Shown here: piece after piece, positions 26,344-33,336 of the stretch
Layout: each line of letters opens with the position of its first letter
Numbering within the stretch: the first letter of the stretch is position 1
Origin: DATLNF01 sp046590575
GTDB lineage: Bacteria; Actinomycetota; Actinomycetes; BP-191
Direction of reading: 5' to 3'
Assembly (NCBI GenBank): GCA_046590575.1
Contig: JBKJUS010000165.1
Location: 1-64,000, forward strand
Length of the DNA: 64,000 nt
Notes under the pieces: generated by a model
Told to the model about the DNA's origin: nothing
Databases searched by the model: none
What the model saw: only the letters and a program-made list of their open reading frames with translations
Translations under genes and position numbers: made by a program

Positions 26344-27470
26344 CCGGGGTGCGGCACCTCGATGAAGCGCGGTCGGTAGTTGTCCACGTCGGAGTAGAGG
26401 TCGTCACCATTCCGGGCGTTGACGTTGTAGGTGATGAGGATGCGACCGGCGCGAGCGAGCTGGGGGTGCTCCTTCGCGTTGTAGGTGAAGAGCGTTGCCG
26501 GGTCCTCCGGCGTGGTGAACAGCAGCGTCTGGCCGCTCCACGGACCTTCGGGACGCAGTGCGGAGTAGGCGTAGATGTCGCGGCCGATGCCGCCTTCCTG
26601 CGCCACGAGGCGGAAGCCGTCGCGGGTGCGGACCACGCTCATCTCGTTGGCGACCTTGTCCAGAGTGCGGGCCGAGAGGAGCGGGTTGGTGGTCCACCCC
26701 TCGCCGTCGAAGTACTCCCACGGATCCGTGAGCGGTCGCCCGCGAGGCACCCGAGCGACGTGGAGGTACTTCTGCAGAGCAAAGTCCTCGCAGCCGTAGA
26801 TGTAGAGGTAGTCAGCCGCCTCGGTGAGGGCGACTCCGAACTGCACTGGACCGCCCGGCCCACTCCCCAGGCCAGGACGGAAGCCGGCGGCGGCAGGTGC
26901 GATGCCGACCGGTTCGAGTCCGGGCAGCCGGTAGGTCGCCACGTCGACGCCGACCACGTTGAACGCGGGTCCGGCTCCAGTCACCCGGAAGAGGACCTGC
27001 TGCAGAGTGCCACCGACGACCGTGGCGTCGCCGGGCCAGTACCAGCTGGCGTCATCCGTGGGGTTCGCCCAGGCGCGCGCGCTGCCGAAGAGGCCGTCGG
27101 GGCGATAGAACGTCTTCCCCCACTTTCCGTTGCGCTCCTGGATCACCCAGGTGTTGTGGGCGAAGCCCTGCTGGGCCCGTGAGCGGTCCGGTCGTACCGT
27201 GCCGAAGAAGGTGTCACCCCACATCCACAGCGTGCGGCCGTCCGGGAGCGGGATCGAGTAGCTGCCGTCGGAACCGGTCCAGCGGTCGCCCTTTCCGGCA
27301 TCGCCGAAGGCATAGAGCGATCGCTGCAGCGGATGCACGGCGCTGCGCTGCGCGGCAGCCGCTCGGGGCTCGATCGAAGGCGTGATGAGCGGGAGTGCGA
27401 CGACAAGCACGACACCGGCGAACGAGAGGCATCGCCAGGTCGGTCTCCGCCGCGTGAGGGCCACCGTCAC
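26340..27470 (-). CDS. secreted DUF4185/DUF5005-like propeller protein (paralogue 2)
   Basis: 376 residues. An N-terminal signal (LSFAGVVLVVALPLITPSIEPRAAAAQ, cleavage after AAA near 40) is followed by the propeller domain: SDGSYSIPLPDGRTLWMWGD, then FAHNTWVIQ, and late AKEHPQLARAGRILITYN. It shares the layout of the two cytoplasmic paralogues (7041 and 32272) but is clearly more distant. Probably an exported glycan-acting or glycan-binding enzyme whose product is imported and handled by the other two. It is second in the minus-strand operon after the glycosidase (19-base gap) and overlaps the esterase gene (ATGA). Confidence 0.75.
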   Translation of the reverse strand: MTVALTRRRPTWRCLSFAGVVLVVALPLITPSIEPRAAAAQRSAVHPLQRSLYAFGDAGKGDRWTGSDGSYSIPLPDGRTLWMWGDTFFGTVRPDRSRAQQGFAHNTWVIQERNGKWGKTFYRPDGLFGSARAWANPTDDASWYWPGDATVVGGTLQQVLFRVTGAGPAFNVVGVDVATYRLPGLEPVGIAPAAAGFRPGLGSGPGGPVQFGVALTEAADYLYIYGCEDFALQKYLHVARVPRGRPLTDPWEYFDGEGWTTNPLLSARTLDKVANEMSVVRTRDGFRLVAQEGGIGRDIYAYSALRPEGPWSGQTLLFTTPEDPATLFTYNAKEHPQLARAGRILITYNVNARNGDDLYSDVDNYRPRFIEVPHPG

Positions 27471-27489
27471 TTCTTCGCCGGGCCGACCG

Positions 27490-29580
27490 TCAGACCTGCT
27501 GCAGGTGCAGGCCGTCGGCGTCGACGTCGTAGCGCTGGCCGCGGATCACCAGGTCGCGCAGCCGAGCGGTCGGGTCGACGTCAGCGAGCTGCGGGTTCAC
27601 TGCGATCGCGCCGTCGAAACCGACCTGAACGCCGAACACGGCCTCGATCACCAAGCTCACCCACGAGCCGTTGGAGGAGCAAGTCCAGTCGTTGATCCAC
27701 GGCCACTCGTTTGGTGACTTGCGGGCGCCACCGGAGTCCGGCTCAACTGCAGACTCGACGAAGTGCGCCTGCCCCAGCGGTCCCTGGTTGGTCGATCGGG
27801 CCAGGCCGGCGAGCCAGCCGGCGGCCACCTCGCCGTGGCCCATCCGGAAGAGGGCAGCTGCCGACTCCGACGGCCAGGCGGGATAGGCCCCGTTCCATTG
27901 GTGGTCGGGCCGCACACTGAAGAGCGCGTCGTCGTCGTACGGCGACAGCGCGTGCATCCAGGTCGGCGTCTGCAGCTCGCGGACGAAGAAGTCAGTCATC
28001 TCCTGCTGCTGCTCCGACGAGAGGTCGGCGAGCATCCCGAACGGGACCGTGAAGAAGTCATAGCAGTGCCGAACCGGCACGAGTGACCCGTCGGGGTATC
28101 TCGCGTGGAAGTAACCCTCACCCTTGGCGTAGAGGTCGTTGACCCGCGCCGCCAGGGCATCGGCCTCGGCAGCGTAAGCCTCGCTGCGGCTGGTCTCGCC
28201 CAGGGCCGTGTCCATGGCGGTTGCGGTGCGCAGCGTGAAGACGTTGGCGGCGTTGAGGCTGGCCACCGAGTGGATGTAGGTGCTCACGCACTCGAGCAGG
28301 TTGTCGATGCCGCCGTAGTCGGCCAGGCCGTGCTCGCTGCGCAGGCCGCGCCAGGCTGTGGCGTAGTCATGGACGAAGTCGGCGACCGTCTTAATCCCGT
28401 CGCCGCCTGCAACAGGTGTCGTAAGCCACGCGACGTCGCCGGTCCACGAGACGTAGTCGCGAATCATCCGGGTCATCGCGAAGTCGTTGACGGCGTACCA
28501 GTTGCCGACCGGGCTCCCGGTCAACCACTCGGTGCCGAAGTGGGTGTGCACGTCGGTCGCGATCCAGTGTTCCAGGTGCCGTCTCATGACCGCCGGGTCG
28601 AGGAGGGCATGAACGAGCGAGCTGAGGTTGTAGTCCCAGAGAAAGGTCACCGACTGCCAGTACCGCGGCATCAACGTGTCGTACGTGCGACCCATCACTG
28701 AGTGAGTGGAGTCGCGACGGAAGTAGAGGACGCCCAGTGCACCCATCGTGTAGAGGCGGCGCAGCGCGTCGTTGTCCGTCTCCAGCCAGGGCAGCGAGCC
28801 ACCGAAGCGGTCGTTGCCCGGGATGAAGAGCGCGGCCAGCTCGTCGTTCCATGCTCGCTCGCTCGCTCGTAGGACCCCCGGTACGTCAGCAGCGAGGCGG
28901 TCGTACACCGCCCGTGTCTCGTCCACCGTGGCACCGACCGCGTGGACGTAGCCGACCCGCCACTGCTCGCCCGCCCCGACCCGCACGGTGGTCTCGACTC
29001 CGCGCGCCGTCGTACGCGCATCGGGGTCGTCGATGCCCTGCATGCTGACGGCCTCGCTGGCCTGCGCAAGGAAGACGAAGCGCCGGCCGGCCTCGTCGAT
29101 CTCGACGGCATTGTCGTCCTCGCCGGGCGGTTCGGACCCACCCCAGGGTCGAACGGCTTGAGTCACCGACGCTTCCAACGCGAGCCGGAGCGGCAGCTCG
29201 CGATCGACCGCGCCATGATTCTCGATCTCGATCTCGACGACGAAGCCCTGCACCCCCGGTGCCATCACCGTCGTCGTCGTGATGTCGAGGCCGTCGACCG
29301 TGGACTGACGGGTGATTCGGTCAGGGCGCCAGACGAACGTGACGGGGGCCCCGAAGGCGGCGAGCAGCCGCCCGCCGAGGAAAGCGCGCGCCGTGATCGT
29401 CGTGCCGAGGCTGCCGAACGGCGGGAAGGTGACGCTGCGCACGCCGACCAGGTCGTTGTCGGACTGCAGCACGCCGAGGAAGTTGGTCAGGCCGGGGGGC
29501 GCGAACAGGTCGCCGGGGCGATGCACGAGTGGTGAGCTCGCGAGGTCCTCGACCACTGGCAGGGCGGTGCGCAGTGGCAT
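27490..29580 (-). CDS. (alpha/alpha)6-barrel glycoside hydrolase-like protein
   Basis: 696 residues. The first 250 or so are beta-sandwich-like; the rest is a six-hairpin barrel with aromatic-rich motifs (TFLWDYNLSSLVHALLDP, VNDFAMTRMIRDYVSW, DHQWNGAYPAWPSESAA). This resembles GH63/GH78/MGH1-like glycosidases, which use acidic residues in the barrel loops; the D of LWDYN, the D of VNDFA and the E of WPSES are candidates. No signal peptide is seen. It heads an operon with the secreted propeller and the esterase, divergent from the GntR gene across a shared operator at 29628. The exact specificity is unknown. Confidence 0.72.
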   Translation of the reverse strand: MPLRTALPVVEDLASSPLVHRPGDLFAPPGLTNFLGVLQSDNDLVGVRSVTFPPFGSLGTTITARAFLGGRLLAAFGAPVTFVWRPDRITRQSTVDGLDITTTTVMAPGVQGFVVEIEIENHGAVDRELPLRLALEASVTQAVRPWGGSEPPGEDDNAVEIDEAGRRFVFLAQASEAVSMQGIDDPDARTTARGVETTVRVGAGEQWRVGYVHAVGATVDETRAVYDRLAADVPGVLRASERAWNDELAALFIPGNDRFGGSLPWLETDNDALRRLYTMGALGVLYFRRDSTHSVMGRTYDTLMPRYWQSVTFLWDYNLSSLVHALLDPAVMRRHLEHWIATDVHTHFGTEWLTGSPVGNWYAVNDFAMTRMIRDYVSWTGDVAWLTTPVAGGDGIKTVADFVHDYATAWRGLRSEHGLADYGGIDNLLECVSTYIHSVASLNAANVFTLRTATAMDTALGETSRSEAYAAEADALAARVNDLYAKGEGYFHARYPDGSLVPVRHCYDFFTVPFGMLADLSSEQQQEMTDFFVRELQTPTWMHALSPYDDDALFSVRPDHQWNGAYPAWPSESAAALFRMGHGEVAAGWLAGLARSTNQGPLGQAHFVESAVEPDSGGARKSPNEWPWINDWTCSSNGSWVSLVIEAVFGVQVGFDGAIAVNPQLADVDPTARLRDLVIRGQRYDVDADGLHLQQV

Positions 29581-29625
29581 GTCGGTGCCTCTCAGGCGGC
29601 GGTGGACGGCAGCCCAAAGCCTGGC

Positions 29626-29643
29626 ATCCTGTTACTACAGGAT
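29626..29643. promoter_or_regulatory. GntR operator between the glycosidase operon and the GntR gene
   Basis: ATCCTGTTACTACAGGAT: seven-base arms ATCCTGT and ACAGGAT around TACT. The 14-base core (29628-29641) equals the copies at 5225 and 30551 except for T instead of C after CCTGT. It sits in the 137-base divergent region, 46 bases from the glycosidase ATG and 77 from the regulator start, so it suits autoregulation plus control of the glycosidase operon. Confidence 0.75.
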
Positions 29644-29717
29644 CAACTGAGCGGACGACCCGAGCCATGGTGGGCGGCCGCTAAGGTGGCCGCGAGCAAC
29701 GGTCGGGAGAGGTTCCG

Positions 29718-30512
29718 GTGGAGGCGAGCAGCGGGGCGGACGGGGGCATCGTGCGCTCCGCCGGGGTGCCCTATTACGTCCAAGTCGCCGGCATCGTCCG
29801 TGATCTCCTGCGAGAAGGACGGTGGCAACCGGGCGAGTTGATCCCCTCCGAGTCGGGACTGTGCGAGATGTTCGGCGTCTCGCGCACGGCGATCCGACAG
29901 GCGCTCGCGGAGCTCGTGGACGAGGGGCTGCTGCAGAAAGAGAAGGGTCGCGGCACGTTCGTCAGTCGCCCTCACGTCGCATTAGCCGTCCAGGAGATGC
30001 GCGGTTTCTACGACGAGATGGCCGAGCGCGGGCGCACGGTCGAGACCACCGTGCTCCGCCAGCAGGTCGTTCCCGTGCCGCCCTCCGTGGCCCCCGAGCT
30101 GGGATTGCCGATGCGGGCCGAGGTGGTCTGCCTCGAGCGCGTGCGCAGTGTCGCCGGCGATCCGCTGGTGCACGTCGCGACCTATTTGCCCTTACGTCGA
30201 TTCGAGCGCCTGCTGGAGGTCGACCTCACCCGGACGAGCCTCTATGCCGTGCTCGTCGAGCAGTTCGGCGTCGAAGTGCGTGGCGGCCGTCGGCGGATCG
30301 ATGCGGTCGCGGCCGACGCGACTCGAGCGCGGCTGCTCAACGTGAAACCACGCACTCCAGTCCTCCGGGTGACCGCCACCAACGTCGACGCAGACGACAT
30401 CGCGTTCGAGTACTTCGAGGCGTGGTACCGCGCCGACCAGACGAGCTTCGAGATCGTGGTGCGCGCCCAGATGACCATCGAGCCCTCGCACGGGGCGCTG
30501 CAGCCTGCCTGA
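29718..30512 (+). CDS. GntR/HutC-family transcriptional regulator with UTRA effector domain
   Basis: 264 residues. A winged helix at about 18-88 (IVRDLLREGRWQPGELIPSE, FGVSRTAIRQALAELVDEGL, GRGTFV) is typical of GntR. A UTRA ligand domain follows at about 107-255 (LERVRSVAGDPLVHVATYLP, VLRVTATNVD, EYFEAWYRADQTSFEIVV). UTRA domains bind sugar phosphates or related metabolites and usually release the repressor. I chose the GTG at 29718 with GGGAGAGG 5 bases upstream. The CCTGT-N4-ACAGG palindromes at 5225, 29628 and 30551 are its likely sites, making it the regulator of the whole sugar region. Confidence 0.88.
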   Translation: MEASSGADGGIVRSAGVPYYVQVAGIVRDLLREGRWQPGELIPSESGLCEMFGVSRTAIRQALAELVDEGLLQKEKGRGTFVSRPHVALAVQEMRGFYDEMAERGRTVETTVLRQQVVPVPPSVAPELGLPMRAEVVCLERVRSVAGDPLVHVATYLPLRRFERLLEVDLTRTSLYAVLVEQFGVEVRGGRRRIDAVAADATRARLLNVKPRTPVLRVTATNVDADDIAFEYFEAWYRADQTSFEIVVRAQMTIEPSHGALQPA

Positions 30513-30517
30513 CCTGC

Positions 30518-30570
30518 TTCCAGGTGTGCCAGGGTGCTGCTAGCGTCGGACCTGTCACTACAGGTCCGAC
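30518..30570 (+). promoter_or_regulatory. promoter and 26-base GntR operator of the Liv-type binding-protein gene
   Basis: TTCCAG, 17 bases, then TAGCGT (near 30541) form a plausible -35/-10. Directly after it lies the longest operator copy: GTCGGACCTGT (30545-30555), CACT, ACAGGTCCGAC (30560-30570), perfect 11-base arms. Bound regulator would cover the transcription start. GGAGGAG and the GTG start of the gene follow within 15 bases. Confidence 0.65.
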
Positions 30571-30583
30571 GCGGAGGAGCGCA

Positions 30584-32281
30584 GTGCCAGCCACGCAGCG
30601 CAGTGCTCGACGGCCCCGCGGACCCGGCATCGTCTACTCGGTCACTGCTTGTGTCGTCGTGCTCGCCCTGGGCGCGGTTGCCCTCTCTGCCGACCAGGCG
30701 CCGCCTCCCACGGTCGCCGAGTTTGCTCCTGCGGCCCTTGACCAGATCGAGGAGGCGCCCGATCGCCAGGGCACCGATGTCGGCGAAGGGGAGGCCGGTG
30801 GGGAGGGCAGCTCGAGTGCAGCTCCCACGGCGAGTCCGAGCGCCAGCGCCTCGGCGACGGCGGCGGTGGCTGCGCCGGTCATCGATGTCAACCGCACCCG
30901 CAAGTGCGTCGGCAACCCAGGACGGCAGACCGAGGACCCGCAGTCACCGCCCTGTGTGCCCTTCTTCGACGGTGACAACGGTGGCGCGACCGCACCTGGC
31001 GTCACGCGCGACGAGATCCGGGTCGTGCTGCCGTACGGCAACTTCCTGTCCTCGACCACACCCGCGGACTACCAGATCCTGGCGAGCTTCTTCAATACCC
31101 GCTACGAGTTCTACGGGCGCAAGATCCGGCTGCTCCCGTTCGTGGCTCGCGGTGACAACTTCGCCAACCCCAACCCGCCCGACATGATCGCCGATGCCGC
31201 GCGCGTGGCGAACGAGTTCAAGGCCTTTGCTTCTCTGGGATACACCGACCGTCGGGGCGCAGAGCACACCTACTACGACGAGCTCGCCCGCCGGAAGATC
31301 ATCGCTGTGATCGGCGGCACCGCCGCAGTCGCGACGGAGGAGCACCTTCGGGCGCGGGCGCCGTACCAGTGGTCACGGTCGATGGCGACAGACACGCTGC
31401 TCCGCAATCTCGGCCAGCTCACCTGCGCCCAGCTGGTCGGCAAGGCGCCGACGTACGGCGGCCCCTTCCCCTTTGTGCCGCAACCCACTGTGCGCAAGCT
31501 CGGCATCATGACGACCCGGGCGCCGGACGGCACGATCCCGGACATCGCGCCACTTCAGGCGGCGCTCGCTGGGTGTGGCGAGCGGCCGTTCAGCATCGAG
31601 GCGCCCTACGCCGAGGATGCCCGGGCCGGGCTCAACCCGGTGATCCAGATGAAGGACCAGCAGGTCACATCGATCCTCTGTATCTGCGACCTGGGCTCGA
31701 TCCGCAACAGCTACATGCCGTCGGCGGAGAGCCAGGGTTACAACCCCGAGTGGGTGCTCTCGAGCTACAACGGCAACGACGGAGACAACTCCTACGCACA
31801 GGCGCCGCCGGCGCAGGCGCGTCGCGTCTTCGGCGTCTCGGTCGCCAACAAGACCCAGCGCAACCAGGACCATCCCTGGTTCTGGGCCTACCGTGAGGCC
31901 GGCCCGACCCGCACACCGCCGAGCGGCGCCGCGGGCTATGCCATGACCGGCATCTACAGCGTCATGTCACTCGTTGCCGCGGGTATCCAGATGGCGGGTC
32001 CCAACCTGACACCGGAGACCTTCGCGGCGGCGCTGCAGCGCACCGTTTTTCCCAACCCCGGCGCGGGCGCCGCGCCGTTTTACCAGTCGGCCATCGGGTT
32101 TGCGGGTGGCACGCACTCGATGGTGAAGGACACGGCGATGTACTGGTACGACGCCGCGCAGCAGGGGACGGTCGACCCGGCGTCGCCGGGTGCTGTCTGT
32201 TACGTACGGCGCGGCGAGCGATTCGGTCTGGGCGAGTGGCCGAAGCGTGAGCCGGAGTTTCGGCAGGGTCCGTGCCGATAA
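30584..32281 (+). CDS. Liv-type periplasmic (type 1) solute-binding protein with N-terminal anchor
   Basis: 565 residues. A membrane segment at about 17-38 (IVYSVTACVVVLALGAVAL) has no clear lipobox, so it is probably an uncleaved anchor. It is followed by an Ala/Ser/Thr linker (about 80-105) and a type 1 periplasmic-binding fold (GVTRDEIRVVLPYGNF, NPPDMIADAARVANEFKAFAS, GNDGDNSYAQAPPAQ, GPNLTPETFAAALQ). The layout matches LivK-class receptors. GGAGGAG before the GTG at 30584 sets the start. It is the natural partner of the LivHM and MFS-LivFG proteins encoded 19 kb away, and it has its own GntR operator. Its stop overlaps the next gene by 10 bases. Confidence 0.82.
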   Translation: MPATQRSARRPRGPGIVYSVTACVVVLALGAVALSADQAPPPTVAEFAPAALDQIEEAPDRQGTDVGEGEAGGEGSSSAAPTASPSASASATAAVAAPVIDVNRTRKCVGNPGRQTEDPQSPPCVPFFDGDNGGATAPGVTRDEIRVVLPYGNFLSSTTPADYQILASFFNTRYEFYGRKIRLLPFVARGDNFANPNPPDMIADAARVANEFKAFASLGYTDRRGAEHTYYDELARRKIIAVIGGTAAVATEEHLRARAPYQWSRSMATDTLLRNLGQLTCAQLVGKAPTYGGPFPFVPQPTVRKLGIMTTRAPDGTIPDIAPLQAALAGCGERPFSIEAPYAEDARAGLNPVIQMKDQQVTSILCICDLGSIRNSYMPSAESQGYNPEWVLSSYNGNDGDNSYAQAPPAQARRVFGVSVANKTQRNQDHPWFWAYREAGPTRTPPSGAAGYAMTGIYSVMSLVAAGIQMAGPNLTPETFAAALQRTVFPNPGAGAAPFYQSAIGFAGGTHSMVKDTAMYWYDAAQQGTVDPASPGAVCYVRRGERFGLGEWPKREPEFRQGPCR

Positions 32282-33291
32282 CTGGCACCTCCTGGCCCGA
32301 GGCCGACGCGCTGTTCCGGGACGACCGTTGGCGCGGGTCCGACGATGCGTACTCCATCCGGCTCGGTGAGGACCGGGTGCTCTGGCTCTTCGGCGATACG
32401 TTCATCGCTCGACCTGGTGAGCCGACCCGCGTCGGCTCGTCCTTCATCCGCAACTCGGTGGCCGTGCAGACTGGCCTCGATCCGCTCACCGCGTCGATGG
32501 ACTTCGCCTGGCGTGGGATGGACGGTGTCCCGGCGGACTACTTTGGCGGCGAAGGGCCCGGGTCCGATGCGGAGTGGCTCTGGCCCGGGCACGGGGTGTG
32601 GCACGACGGTCGGCTGCTGCTCTTCTTCATGGCGTGCGACCTGCCGCCGGGCGGCGACCCGCACGACCCGCTTGGTCATTCCTTCCGGGTCAACGGGTGG
32701 CGCGCGGTCACCGTCGACAACCCGCAGGACCCGCCTTCGGACTGGCGGATCATCAAGGTGGCGGAGCGGCCCGACACCGCCGGCTCGGTGCTCGGTGCCG
32801 CGGCTCTCATCGAAGGCGGGAACCTCTACTTGTGGAGTCACCGAGACGGTTGTGCGCTCCTTGCGCGCGCCGACGTACGCCGGGCGGTCGCTGGTGACCT
32901 CGGCGAACTGAAGTGGTGGGCCGGCGGCGACTCGTGGGTGCCGGACGCACGGGACGCCGTCGTGGCGCTCGACCCCGCGGTCACCGAGTTCACTGTCCAC
33001 CGTGACGCCGGGGGAGGGCTTGCCCTCGTCGACGTACATCCGGTCCGCGAGATCACCGGCGCGATCTGCATCCGCCATGCTCCCGACGTGACGGGCCCGT
33101 GGTCCTCGCGGAGCCCGGCGTACCCGATCCCCGAGGCAGCGCGCGCCGACGCCTTCGTCTATGCCGGCAAAGCCCATCCGGAGCTCGACGCCGACGGGTT
33201 GGTCGTCACCTACGCCTCCAACGGCAACAAGCTAGCGGCGCTCTACTCCGACGAGACCCTCTACTACCCCCGCTTCGCCCGCCTCGTCTGA
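32272..33291 (+). CDS. DUF4185/DUF5005-like five-bladed propeller protein (cytoplasmic paralogue 3)
   Basis: 339 residues, without a signal peptide. It shares with the product of 7041-8087 the opening WPEADALFR, then DDAYSIRLGEDR, LWLFGDTF and FIRNSVAVQTGLDPLTAS, and the late AGKAHPELDADGLVVTYAS. The two are close paralogues on opposite sides of the region. The GTG start overlaps the end of the binding-protein gene by 10 bases, so import and this protein are co-expressed. It probably acts on the imported oligosaccharide in the cytoplasm. Confidence 0.75.
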   Translation: MPITGTSWPEADALFRDDRWRGSDDAYSIRLGEDRVLWLFGDTFIARPGEPTRVGSSFIRNSVAVQTGLDPLTASMDFAWRGMDGVPADYFGGEGPGSDAEWLWPGHGVWHDGRLLLFFMACDLPPGGDPHDPLGHSFRVNGWRAVTVDNPQDPPSDWRIIKVAERPDTAGSVLGAAALIEGGNLYLWSHRDGCALLARADVRRAVAGDLGELKWWAGGDSWVPDARDAVVALDPAVTEFTVHRDAGGGLALVDVHPVREITGAICIRHAPDVTGPWSSRSPAYPIPEAARADAFVYAGKAHPELDADGLVVTYASNGNKLAALYSDETLYYPRFARLV

Positions 33292-33295
33292 CCCG

Positions 33296-33336
33296 GTTGG
33301 AGCGCGGGTGCGTCTAGGACGCGCCGACGCTCCAAC
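33296..33336. terminator. nested hairpin between convergent genes
   Basis: Outer arms GTTGGAGCG (33296-33304) and CGCTCCAAC (33328-33336) enclose an inner stem GCGTC-TAG-GACGC (33310-33322). It stands between the ends of the DUF4185-like gene and the minus-strand S15 hydrolase gene, whose stop lies in the inner stem. It probably terminates transcription from both sides. Confidence 0.6.
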
